Part shown: positions 7,327 through 15,207 of the stretch, one piece after another
Position numbering within the stretch: position 1 is the first letter of the stretch
How the letters are laid out: each line of letters starts with the position of its first letter
DNA from: a virus
Length of the DNA stretch: 20,058 nucleotides
Virus record (IMG/VR): IMGVR_UViG_3300042365_000054
Coordinates: 1-20,058 of that record
Reading direction: 5' to 3' (one strand)
Position numbers and translations under genes: made by a program
The notes under the pieces: model-generated
What the model was told of the DNA's origin: nothing
Databases searched by the model: none
What the model saw: only the letters and a program-made list of their open reading frames with translations

Positions 7327-7961
7327 GCTGACGCCACCTGAACCACTGTGCAAATGATGCCTGGGATGCTGGGATGCGTGGGAGTGCTGCCACCTGGCTC
7401 TGCGTGGATATAGGCGGCAACGTTGGTCGTTGACCAGATCAGCTCGATGTAGTCGTTGGTGGTCAAGCCCAGCACGAAGTTCACTGTTCCGATCACGTTG
7501 CCATCAACGCCGCCGTGCCTTGAGATGATGCTAAAGCGGCTGTCACTGGCAGGCACATCACCAAGGCTGCCTGCGTTGTTCTTGCGAAGCCAAACGTTGA
7601 TGTCGTGGATCTGAGCGTCGCTATTGCTGAACTGGATCGAGAAGGTGAAGCTATAGATGCCCGGATGATCAACAGTGATCTGGCCATCTGAAATGATCCT
7701 TACACCACGACTGGCTGTGTCTGATTGCCGCAGCTTGATGGGATAGGCCGTGTTGACCAGGGTTGCTACCTGCGAGGTTTCATCCCAGAAGGATCCCCAG
7801 TACCCAGGACAGCCGTGATACGGCAACTTGTCCCATGAGGATCGTCCATCGCCAATCTTCAGATTCTTGGTGTCGCTTTCAAGGCCAGGTTCTCCCGCCA
7901 TCAGCACAGGATTCAGCGATGCCCACTGGCTGCGAGTGTTGACCTTGAAAGGACCGCTCAT
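7323..7961 (-). CDS. Adhesin-like protein: Mtd N-terminal-type domain plus C1q/TNF-like jelly roll
   Basis: A 212-residue protein. Residues about 8-48 read QWASLNPVLMAGEPGLESDT followed by LKIGDGRSSWDKLPY. This is the short repeat-like domain at the start of the Bordetella phage major tropism determinant (Mtd) and of many phage fibre proteins. Residues about 52-210 look like a C1q/TNF-type beta jelly roll: SGQI-like ISDGQITVDHPGIYSFTFSI, then a strand NVWLRKNN, then NDYIELIW. Such folds usually form trimers that bind receptors or surfaces. The gene is unusual in sitting between the gpFII-like and gpU-like genes, with ATGA overlaps at both ends. It may decorate the capsid, neck or tail top; host binding is inferred from the folds only. 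Confidence 0.8.
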   Translation of the reverse strand: MSGPFKVNTRSQWASLNPVLMAGEPGLESDTKNLKIGDGRSSWDKLPYHGCPGYWGSFWDETSQVATLVNTAYPIKLRQSDTASRGVRIISDGQITVDHPGIYSFTFSIQFSNSDAQIHDINVWLRKNNAGSLGDVPASDSRFSIISRHGGVDGNVIGTVNFVLGLTTNDYIELIWSTTNVAAYIHAEPGGSTPTHPSIPGIICTVVQVASA

Positions 7962-8236
7962 GTCTTCTGCAGTGCGATTTCAACAAACTTGCCGTCGCTG
8001 ACAAGCATCGTCTCTCTCACGGTGTAAGCAGTCCCATCCACGGTAATTGAATCGCCGCGAACGAGACTGCCGAAGTTAGAGAATCTGGCAGTCAGCGTGA
8101 AGTCAGTGGTGAGCACCATTCCATCGCTGATTACCTGGCTTGGCATGTCCAGGATGCCTTTAGCCGTAATGGCGCCAGCCGTACAGGTGACGCCAAAATC
8201 AGCCAAGAACCCATCCAGATTCTCTGTGAACGCCAT
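7958..8236 (-). CDS. Head-tail joining protein, gpFII-like
   Basis: This 92-residue protein begins MAFTENLDGFLADFGVTCT and ends SDGKFVEIALQKT. It has the pattern of small gpFII-type joiners: an N-terminal helix, a strand-rich middle, and a DSITVDGTAYTVRE hairpin. Such proteins bind the bottom of the portal/gpW complex and let the tail attach. The start overlaps the preceding stop as TGATG, and the stop overlaps the next gene as ATGA. The family call is by size, order and the DGTAYTVRE motif. Confidence 0.8.
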   Translation of the reverse strand: MAFTENLDGFLADFGVTCTAGAITAKGILDMPSQVISDGMVLTTDFTLTARFSNFGSLVRGDSITVDGTAYTVRETMLVSDGKFVEIALQKT

Positions 8237-8625
8237 CAGCTGTACTTCTTGGAGCCGAGGGCCTGCACCGACACAGCACCAGTGCCGCTGCCACCGGTCA
8301 CGGTGAAGAGCACGCGAACGTAACGACGCAGGTCGTTGCTGTCCAGGTAGATCTTCTGACGGAATGCGGTGTTAGCAGCAGCAGCAGTGAAGCCGCCACC
8401 GGTCACATCAACGAAATCACCGGCAGTGGTGGTGTTGCTGTGTTGGATCTTGGCGGTCAGGGTGACGCCAGAGCCAGCGGCAGCAGCATCAATGATGAAG
8501 GCGACATCACCTTCGTAATCCACCAGATCAACGTTGGCGGGGGTGCCAGCGCCTGTGGCGGACACCACTGCGTTGTTGTGAATGCTCAGCAGATCGGTCT
8601 TAGAACCGAGGTTGTGGATGGTCAT
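8236..8625 (-). CDS. Capsid decoration-like protein
   Basis: A 129-residue protein with a Gly/Ala/Thr/Val-rich beta pattern: DLLSIHNNAVVSATGAG, TLTAKIQHSNTTTAGDFVDV, then SNDLRRYVRVLFTVTGGSGT, ending QALGSKKYS. The layout of variable loops followed by a conserved RRYVRV strand is common in small proteins encoded just after HK97-type capsid genes, where they are often annotated as hypothetical or as head decoration proteins. ATG 8625 overlaps the preceding stop as ATGA and has GGAGG about 8 bases upstream. That is one of the clearest Shine-Dalgarno sites in the window and would suit a protein needed in capsid-like copy number. Function inferred. Confidence 0.72.
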   Translation of the reverse strand: MTIHNLGSKTDLLSIHNNAVVSATGAGTPANVDLVDYEGDVAFIIDAAAAGSGVTLTAKIQHSNTTTAGDFVDVTGGGFTAAAANTAFRQKIYLDSNDLRRYVRVLFTVTGGSGTGAVSVQALGSKKYS

Positions 8626-8828
8626 TGCTTAGTCCTCCGTCGGGGGGATGGTGGTTTTGGTATGGGTTGATCAATGGTCTCAACCAGATCTGCCACTGCG
8701 GCAGTTGTCTCAATCGCTTTGCCGATACCGATCAGCAGCTTGGCGTCAGAGGAGGAAGCCTCAAGGACTTCCCCAACTTTGACGACCCGGCCCGCCAGCA
8801 TCGTTTGCCGTAGGACCTTGATCAACAT
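8622..8828 (-). CDS. Small head-cluster protein (68 aa), hypothetical
   Basis: ATG 8828 follows the capsid stop (8831-8833) after two bases, and the stop overlaps the decoration-like gene as ATGA. The product begins MLIKVLRQTMLAGRVVKVGE, then VLEASSSDAKLLIGIGKAIE, and ends in a Pro/Arg/Lys-rich tail. The first 45 residues resemble a common small phage protein with a VKVGEVLELP-type turn and a KLLI.IGKA helix, found right after capsid genes. Its role is not known to me; a head completion function is inferred only from position. Confidence 0.75.
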   Translation of the reverse strand: MLIKVLRQTMLAGRVVKVGEVLEASSSDAKLLIGIGKAIETTAAVADLVETIDQPIPKPPSPRRRTKQ

Positions 8829-8830
8829 GA

Positions 8831-11197
8831 TCAGAGGGTGTCGTTGCCGCGGCTGAAGGATTCAGGGTGGCGAACGGCGATGTCCACATCCTGCATTGCA
8901 ACCACGCGGACGGTGCCGGAGGTGCTGTGGGTGTAGGGGTCAACCATCAGATCCAAGCCAGAGAAGTAGCCAATGATTAGATCAGCAAAGTTGCCGAACC
9001 ACAGATCACCAGATTCAACTTGGTTGGACAGCACACCGCGGTAGCCGTTCACCTCGTTGCCTTCCATGACGAACAGGCCGGAACCTGCGTCCTTGGCCTT
9101 GGTCTTGAGACCGCCGCGCATAGCAGCGTTCATCAGGTAGACGGGGCTGCCGAGCAGTGCGTTGGCGGTTGCCACGTCGCTCTCCAGTGCCACCACCTCA
9201 GCGAATGTGGGGATTGCAGCGGCGAAGTTCTCGGTGCCGATGCCGGTGGTCAGCTTCAGGCCAAGGGGCTCACCGTTGGAGCCAGTGCCATAGAGACCAG
9301 CCAAGTCGATCTTGAGTGCCAGCACACGGGCCAGATCGCTGCGCACCATGTTCTCCACATCAATGGAGGACTGGATCATCAGGCGACGGCTGTAGTCGGT
9401 GAAGGCCGCAACAGTCTTAGGGGTCAGGCTGACCTGATCCACAGTCTGCTGGCTCTCGGTGGGCGAGCCGGATTCAGCCACCCAGTAAGCGGTACCAGCG
9501 CCGGACTGGCGGGGGATGGCAACGTTGCCGGTCAGGCCGGTCAGCACGGTGGCGCCAGCTTGATCCAGAGCGGATGCATTGCGCAGCAGATCGATGAAGC
9601 TGCCGGCATCAAGCTCAGTGGCCACCAGGTTGCCACCAGCGGTTGCAGCGCCAACGGTCAGATCACGGCGCAGCACATCCTGAGGAATGGTGATGCCACG
9701 GGACTGGCGGCCGAGCTTGGCAGCAGCAGCATCAGATGCCTCGATCTCGAATGCAGCAGCATCACGAGCCGAGCGATCGGTTGGGTTGGCCAGATAGTTG
9801 ATGGCACGCAGGAAGGAGAAGCTGCGGCTCTCCTTCTCGGTGAGGCCGATTTCAGCGGCGCTCATGGTCACAGGCTCCTGTTTGATGTCGAGTTTGTCGA
9901 GCACAGCAGCGCGAGCCTCGTCGATAGAACGACCAGACTCGATCAGCTGGCGGCCGAGATCGGCCATGTTGTGCTTGTCGCACAGTGCAGAAATGCCAGC
10001 GATGCGGGAGCGCTCAGCCTCAGCGGCTTCGGCCCGCACCACGGCCAGATCAGTGGTGGTGTTTTCCATTGAAGGAATGGGATCGGGTGTTGGTGCTGCC
10101 GGAGCAGCGGACTCGGCCTCAAGGGCTCGGCCAATGCCGACGCCGGGATCAGCCGGCACCGACACAACCGAAACCTCATAAGGAGACCAGGCAGTAGCAA
10201 CAAAGTCGCCGCTGCCGCGTTCCTCCATTTTGTCAATGGAGTAACCAAAGGAGACGTTTCGTAGAACGCCATCCTTGACATCGCTCAAGACTTCCTGAGC
10301 GAATGGGTTGCGGCTGAACCGCACTCGAGCGTAACCGCGTCGTTTCTTGCCATCGATATAGGCGCGTTCAACAACACCAATCACGCGATCAGGGTTGTGG
10401 TTGAACAGCAGCGGTGCGCCATCGTTCAAGCGGCTGAGATCAGCAGCCTTGATGTCATGGCTCAGAATCTCGTTGCCGAAGTAACGGGCAACAGGAAACT
10501 CAGAGCTGAAGGGGAATTCATAGGTGCGATCCTCCACCTCATCGAAGGTGGTGAGCTCTGCACGCTGGTGGCGACCGATGCCGGGCATGGTGCGCTCCTC
10601 GCCAGTGGCCTCCTCAAACATGATGGGATCCATCTCGTTGTCAGCCAGCCATTGCCGTGCCTCGTCAGGCGTGAACTGCTGCGCATCGAACCGCACTGCT
10701 TGAATCTCGCTCTCGCCTTCCTTGATGCCATAGATGAAATCAACGCCTTCACCACCAGCGTTGTTCTCACGACGCAGTTCGTCGTACTGATCGGGGTCAG
10801 TCATACGGGCAGCGTGCTCATTTGGATAAGGCCGCGCCTCTTCCATCTTTCTATCCTGCAATGCCTTGATTCTATCGGCCTTTGCGTTAGCCCAACTCTG
10901 ACCGGGATCGCCGCCCCATGCCGCCCATGCAACGCGGCCGGGTGATGGGTATCCATCCTCATCAGGGCTAAAGCCTTCGCCCTGCTTGTCAACCTCATGG
11001 CGCGCAAACCATGCCGCCATCGTGATCACAGTGTCGGCGCTCAATTCATCACCGCTCAGGATCTGACGCGCTCTGGCCGCGGCCACTTCAGTGCCGCCAG
11101 CTTCGCCATCATCCTTCCAGTCGCGGTAACGCTGCGCCTCTTCCCTCATGCCATCAGTTGGCATCAGGTCGATCTGCTCGCCAGCAACGATTGCCAT
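8831..11197 (-). CDS. Prohead protease fused to HK97-type major capsid protein, with extra N-terminal domain
   Basis: A single 788-residue frame. Residues about 15-105 form a compact domain with GGTEVAAARARQILSGDELS, FARHEVDK and WAAWGGDPG, seen in various phage proteins but without a role known to me. Residues about 165-200 contain RFDAQQFTPDEARQWLADNE. Residues about 222-360 are a caudoviral prohead protease: candidate catalytic His267 in LLFNHNPDRV and Ser316 in NVSFGY, with YEVSVVSVPAD following. Residues about 383-445 are helical and delta/scaffold-like. Residues about 450-788 are the HK97-fold capsid protein (GGNLVATELDAGSFIDLLRN, then IPRQSG, then YGTGSNGEPLGL). Protease, scaffold and shell subunit are therefore made together and presumably cut during maturation. 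The start overlaps the portal stop as TGATG. A possible internal start lies at 9865. Confidence 0.9.
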   Translation of the reverse strand: MAIVAGEQIDLMPTDGMREEAQRYRDWKDDGEAGGTEVAAARARQILSGDELSADTVITMAAWFARHEVDKQGEGFSPDEDGYPSPGRVAWAAWGGDPGQSWANAKADRIKALQDRKMEEARPYPNEHAARMTDPDQYDELRRENNAGGEGVDFIYGIKEGESEIQAVRFDAQQFTPDEARQWLADNEMDPIMFEEATGEERTMPGIGRHQRAELTTFDEVEDRTYEFPFSSEFPVARYFGNEILSHDIKAADLSRLNDGAPLLFNHNPDRVIGVVERAYIDGKKRRGYARVRFSRNPFAQEVLSDVKDGVLRNVSFGYSIDKMEERGSGDFVATAWSPYEVSVVSVPADPGVGIGRALEAESAAPAAPTPDPIPSMENTTTDLAVVRAEAAEAERSRIAGISALCDKHNMADLGRQLIESGRSIDEARAAVLDKLDIKQEPVTMSAAEIGLTEKESRSFSFLRAINYLANPTDRSARDAAAFEIEASDAAAAKLGRQSRGITIPQDVLRRDLTVGAATAGGNLVATELDAGSFIDLLRNASALDQAGATVLTGLTGNVAIPRQSGAGTAYWVAESGSPTESQQTVDQVSLTPKTVAAFTDYSRRLMIQSSIDVENMVRSDLARVLALKIDLAGLYGTGSNGEPLGLKLTTGIGTENFAAAIPTFAEVVALESDVATANALLGSPVYLMNAAMRGGLKTKAKDAGSGLFVMEGNEVNGYRGVLSNQVESGDLWFGNFADLIIGYFSGLDLMVDPYTHSTSGTVRVVAMQDVDIAVRHPESFSRGNDTL
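9863..9879 (-). promoter_or_regulatory. Possible internal ribosome binding site and ATG for the capsid domain
   Basis: Within the protease-capsid gene, AGGAG at 9879-9875 lies 9 bases before an in-frame ATG at 9865 (Met445). Initiation here would give a 344-residue protein beginning MSAAEIGLTEKESRSFSF, just the capsid subunit. The spacing is slightly long and the match could be chance. It would let the phage make more shell protein than protease. Confidence 0.35.
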
Positions 11198-12774
11198 CAG
11201 TCCTCAGGCGCCTCAGTTGGATCCTCAATCACGGACTCCTCTTCGTATTCCTCTTCCTCCATCGGTGGGTCGGTCTCGCCAAAGGGATCAATGGATCCTG
11301 ATGGTCTTACCTGTGTCAGACCAGCGTTGCTCACCTCGCTCGGATCGGTATCCGTCACGATGTCCATCTCATCGAGCATGGCCAGCTCCGCCTGACGTGC
11401 CACCAGCACATCATCAAGGTCACCGCCCTGCTCTGCGATCACTTGGCCCAGCGTCTTGAAGCCGCAACGCACCGCGGTCTTGTAGGCATCCACCTCACGC
11501 TGCGGATCCACCCACTCCCAGCTGCGCGGCACCCACCGGCTGGCGCGGTAGCGATCCGGGTTGGTCTCATAGCCCGGCAGATTCAGCGTGCCGCTGAGCA
11601 CGGCCATGTCAAGCCATGCCTCAAACACCTGCTGGTGGAAGTTCTCCACCATGTAGCGCTGCAGCACCCGGTACGTGTCGCGCTCCTCTAGCAGGCTCAG
11701 CCGGCTGCTGCTGTAATTGCTCTCTGAGAAGTTCTTGCTGATGCTCTCGAAGCTGACGCCAACGCCGGCTGCCACAGCACGCAGCATCGAGCGCGTGAAC
11801 GGTTCCAGCTGTCCATCAGGTGCATTCAGATCCGGCACCGATACCGACTCACCAGGGGCCAGATACTTGAACACACCGGGCGTGAACTCGCTCACCCGGT
11901 CGCCCTCGTAAACCTCATCACCGATCAGCTCACCTTCAGGGCTGCTGATGAAGCCCATCAGTGCGGAGCTGGCACGGGCGCGCACCACCTCAGCCTCCTC
12001 GTACCCCTGCAGCATGTGCAGCCGCATCAGCGCTGACGCGAACCAGGTCACACCACGGGTCTGTCCTGGTCGTTCGGGCAGAAACAGATGGATCACCTCA
12101 TCAGCAGGAACACGCACGCGGCGGCCGTTGGTGCGCGGGTTGCCGGCGTAGGTATCACCAGGATGGTTCGCGTAAAAGTGGTAAGCCTGCGGCCGCAGGT
12201 AGCCATCCACCTCGATGCCCATCCGCACAGTGTTGCCTTCAGCAGCATGCGGGATGTCGTCGTCGATCAGGTAATCAGCCTCGAGCACCTGCAACGCAAA
12301 CGGCACCTTGCTATCGCCGAACGGCCGGCGGATCATCCTGATGAACACCTCGCCGCTCTCGGCCAATGAGCGCACCAGCAGGCGCTCGATGTCATGGAAG
12401 CCAAGGATGCCGCTCACATCACAGCGGCTCTTGTGCATCCACTTCTCCCATGCCTCGTGGATCTGGCCGTTGATTGCCTCATCCAAGCGGCCACCACGCA
12501 GCATCCGCACCTGCCCCTGATGGCGGATGCCATGACCGATCACGTTGTTCTGGATCGCCCGTAATGCCTGCCGCGCATAGTCGTTATCGCGGCACAGCTG
12601 CCGCGCACGATTGCGCAGCGCCTTGAAGCTGCTCTTGATCTCGCTGTCAGCACTCGTGCCACTGGTCACCCAGTCAGCCGTCAACCTGCTGACACGCGCA
12701 CCCTGATACGCACGCCGCTGGGGTCGTACCGGCTCAAACCCCATTGCCTTGAACAGCCGCGTGCGCAATCCCAT
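11197..12774 (-). CDS. Portal protein, lambda gpB family
   Basis: A 525-residue protein beginning MGLRTRLFKAMGFEP. The N-terminal part has SFKALRNRARQLCRDNDYAR followed by IQNNVIGHGIRHQG, the signature opening of lambda-type portals. It is followed by EKWMHKSRCDVSGILGFHDI and GEVFIRMIRR. Further on come VIHLFLPERPGQTRGVTWFA and SNYSSSRLSLLEERDTY, both typical of this family. The C-terminus is acidic (runs of Glu), as in many portals. The dodecameric portal forms the DNA entry vertex and docks the terminase. Start and stop are joined to the neighbours by TGATG overlaps. Length agrees with lambda gpB (533). Confidence 0.95.
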   Translation of the reverse strand: MGLRTRLFKAMGFEPVRPQRRAYQGARVSRLTADWVTSGTSADSEIKSSFKALRNRARQLCRDNDYARQALRAIQNNVIGHGIRHQGQVRMLRGGRLDEAINGQIHEAWEKWMHKSRCDVSGILGFHDIERLLVRSLAESGEVFIRMIRRPFGDSKVPFALQVLEADYLIDDDIPHAAEGNTVRMGIEVDGYLRPQAYHFYANHPGDTYAGNPRTNGRRVRVPADEVIHLFLPERPGQTRGVTWFASALMRLHMLQGYEEAEVVRARASSALMGFISSPEGELIGDEVYEGDRVSEFTPGVFKYLAPGESVSVPDLNAPDGQLEPFTRSMLRAVAAGVGVSFESISKNFSESNYSSSRLSLLEERDTYRVLQRYMVENFHQQVFEAWLDMAVLSGTLNLPGYETNPDRYRASRWVPRSWEWVDPQREVDAYKTAVRCGFKTLGQVIAEQGGDLDDVLVARQAELAMLDEMDIVTDTDPSEVSNAGLTQVRPSGSIDPFGETDPPMEEEEYEEESVIEDPTEAPED

Positions 12775-13343
12775 CAGAACCTCACGAATAGGTTGTGCGG
12801 ATTGCCGAGACCATTGGCCATCAGCTGCGCCATCTGCTCTCGCTTCACCTCAGCCTTCAGCTTAGATTCCAGCGCCATCAGATCATTCAAGCTGTAACGG
12901 CTCAGGCTGCGGTTGCCGATGCTGTACTGCTGCACTGCACCACCGCTGATCAGCGATCGGATTGCAGCCTGCACAGCCGCCAGATCCTGCTCGAGCTGCG
13001 TGCGGCCATCAAACGCACCGGGTGTGCCTGCATAACTCAGCGCCCGCTCAACTGTCAGCTGCCCTGCACCCAGCGTGATCACTGAGCCGGCCTTGCTCGC
13101 AATCGCCTGCCAATACCACTGGCCTGCATCGAATCCGCCGCTGGTGGCCGCCGAGATCGTGAACTCCCAGCCCGTGCCATATGCCGTGCCAGTTACGTTT
13201 GAACCCTCGCTGGCCGCGTCAAATCTCAACCAGTAGATCAGCGAATAGTCCGCGCTGCTAACGGTGTTGCCCAGGTTGTCGACACCAGCATCATCACGCC
13301 ACTGGATCGTGTCGCCGGATCGGATTGATGCAGGGATCTTCAC
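12774..13343 (-). CDS. Ig-like/gpW-like fusion: head-tail joining protein
   Basis: A 189-residue protein from GTG 13343, with GGTGAGG just upstream; the large terminase stop is five bases before. Residues 1-98 look like a beta-sandwich: SGDTIQWRDDAGV, LIYWLRFDAASEG, GTGWEFTISAATSGGFDAGQ, QLTVERAL. Residues about 110-172 match the gpW head-tail joining family: LEQDLAAVQAAIRSLISG, then QYSIGNRSLSRYSLNDLMAL. In lambda, gpW (68 residues) lies between the large terminase and portal genes, as here, and plugs the portal channel after packaging. The added N-terminal domain nearly triples the length. Its function is unknown; binding to capsid, tail or cell surface are options. Confidence 0.8.
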   Translation of the reverse strand: MKIPASIRSGDTIQWRDDAGVDNLGNTVSSADYSLIYWLRFDAASEGSNVTGTAYGTGWEFTISAATSGGFDAGQWYWQAIASKAGSVITLGAGQLTVERALSYAGTPGAFDGRTQLEQDLAAVQAAIRSLISGGAVQQYSIGNRSLSRYSLNDLMALESKLKAEVKREQMAQLMANGLGNPHNLFVRF

Positions 13344-13347
13344 GGCC

Positions 13348-15207
13348 TCACCAGTTGCTGACGAACGCTGGCGCAGCCGCAGGTGCTGCTCTCTTCTTTG
13401 ATCTTAGCGGTGCTCTCTTGCCTTCCTCCAGTTGCACTCTTAACTGATCCCACATCGTCGCCTGATTCATCCTCCGGCCATACAGCAACATCGCCGCATA
13501 GGCATAGACCATGCAATCAAGCGCCTCGTTGCGATCGCCTGCCTTCTTCACCCATTCTCGGATCGGGAACCCGCGGTGATACCGCAATGCCTGCCGTTCG
13601 CTCGTCACCTGCCTGAAGTATTCATCATCAGCAGCCATGCCGAAGTTCAACCCGCCAGCCTGTTGGTTGTGGCGCAGCCGACCGAACAGCGTCGTCTTGA
13701 TCGTGTCGGTGCCCAGCTGATACAGCGTCACGCCACGCTTCAGCACCTTGCCACGCCAGTTCACGTCAACCTTGCTGCCCTTGCCAACGGCTGGGCTATT
13801 GCGCCTGCTGCTGCCCTTGATCGCTACCACGCCTTGGCCCACACGATCTCGCACGTAGCGGTACACCTCATGCGTGCAGTGGCCGCCAGAGTCCACAGCC
13901 ATCTGCGCGACCTTCAACGTCTTGCCGTTCTCCGTGTCCCACTCAGTCGCCAGCGCCTGATCCAGCTGGCCCCATACCTCCGTCTGCGTCGGGTCACCCA
14001 TCAGCTCCTGGTGCCAGATCATCCAGCCCGTCTCGCCTTCACCCCATCCCCAGACCGTCACCGCTAGCCGGTTGTCCTGCACGTCAACGCCAGCAGTGAG
14101 CAGTACCACACCAGCAGGGCACAGCCCACTGCGATACGCGAGCCGGCGTTCCATCAATCCATCGGCGCTGATCTTCGCCGCATAGTCCTCCTCCCATGTC
14201 TCCGCCAGTCGCGTGTTTACGAACGCCTTAAGCGCCGGTGCATCGCCCTTGGCCCGCAGGAAGTCATCAACAAGCTGCTCCCAGCTGCACCATCCCAGTG
14301 GGCTATACAGCCCGCTCAGCTGGAAGCCAGCCGTTCGGCCATTGCCGGCCGGTGCCGTTGCACGCCACTCACCAGCGCGCAGCATCGCCGGCTTGTGGAG
14401 CTCCTCGAATCGCTCGCTGCAGTGCTCGCACTGATAGCGCACCGTCTCCGGCTTGCGCTCATCCCATTTCAGCTGGCCCCACTTCAGCCATTCCATCGCG
14501 CCGCACTTCGGGCATGGCACATAGAACCGCCGCTGATCGCTGCGCAGATACTCCGCTTCGATCCGACTGAAGTCTTTCACGGTTGGCGTGCTGGTCAGCA
14601 GGATCTTCCGCCGCGCGAACGTCGTCGTCCTGCGCTCCGCCAGCGCTACCGGGTCGCCCTCGCCGTCCACATCACTGGGGAAGCCGTCCACCTCATCGCA
14701 GAACAGGTACCGACAAGGCGCTGATCGCAAGCCAGTCGCACTGTTGGCCCCGGTCAGCAGCATGATGCCGCCGCTGAATTCCTTGCTGAACATCGTGTTG
14801 CCGGAGTCCCGCGCGCGCGCAGGTGCGATCTTCTCCGCCAGACACGGTGTCTCCGTGATCATGCTCTCCAACCGTTGCTTGCTCAGCCGCTTCGCCATCT
14901 CCACCGTCGGCTGCACGCACAGCATCGGGCCTGGTGCATGGTCGATCACGTAGCCCAGCCAGTTGCTGCCGGCTTCCGTCTTACCCGTCTGCGCCGCGAA
15001 CATCATCACCACCCGCTGCACCGTGCTCTCGCTGCTCAGGCAGTCCATCGGCTCGCGCAGGTACGGCGTCCGATCGGTGCGCCACGGCCCCGGCTCCGCG
15101 CTTGCCTTGCTGCTCAGCCGCCGATACCGATCAGCCCACTCGCTCACCGTTAGCGGCTGCTCAGGCCGCAGCCCATCGAAGAACCCATCACGCCACGCGC
15201 TATTCAT
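13348..15207 (-). CDS. Terminase large subunit, lambda gpA family
   Basis: From ATG 15207 the product has 619 residues, close to lambda gpA (641). This ATG overlaps the small terminase stop (ATGAATAG) and has GGAG 7 bases upstream. A GTG at 15231 is less likely. ATPase motifs: deviant Walker A AAQTGKTE (71-78), Walker B LFCDEVDG (168-175), coupling motif TSTPT (205-209). Zinc-type pairs CPKC and CEHC lie at 232-235 and 260-263. The nuclease domain shows the acidic residues expected of an RNase H fold: GVDVQ (Asp375), VDSGG (Asp439) and ALDCMVYA (Asp564). The protein pumps DNA into the prohead and cuts concatemers, most probably at cos. All key residues look intact. Confidence 0.96.
   Translation of the reverse strand: MNSAWRDGFFDGLRPEQPLTVSEWADRYRRLSSKASAEPGPWRTDRTPYLREPMDCLSSESTVQRVVMMFAAQTGKTEAGSNWLGYVIDHAPGPMLCVQPTVEMAKRLSKQRLESMITETPCLAEKIAPARARDSGNTMFSKEFSGGIMLLTGANSATGLRSAPCRYLFCDEVDGFPSDVDGEGDPVALAERRTTTFARRKILLTSTPTVKDFSRIEAEYLRSDQRRFYVPCPKCGAMEWLKWGQLKWDERKPETVRYQCEHCSERFEELHKPAMLRAGEWRATAPAGNGRTAGFQLSGLYSPLGWCSWEQLVDDFLRAKGDAPALKAFVNTRLAETWEEDYAAKISADGLMERRLAYRSGLCPAGVVLLTAGVDVQDNRLAVTVWGWGEGETGWMIWHQELMGDPTQTEVWGQLDQALATEWDTENGKTLKVAQMAVDSGGHCTHEVYRYVRDRVGQGVVAIKGSSRRNSPAVGKGSKVDVNWRGKVLKRGVTLYQLGTDTIKTTLFGRLRHNQQAGGLNFGMAADDEYFRQVTSERQALRYHRGFPIREWVKKAGDRNEALDCMVYAYAAMLLYGRRMNQATMWDQLRVQLEEGKRAPLRSKKRAAPAAAPAFVSNW

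Noticed and set aside
7323-7961. Possible diversity-generating retroelement, because of the Mtd-type domain
   Set aside because: No reverse transcriptase, template repeat or C-type lectin variable region is visible; the C-terminus looks like a jelly roll.
9020-10072. 350-codon plus-strand open frame opposite the capsid gene
   Set aside because: It is a mirror of a GC-rich real gene; the product is His/Gln/Gly/Ala-rich with no recognisable motif, and all good genes here are on the minus strand.
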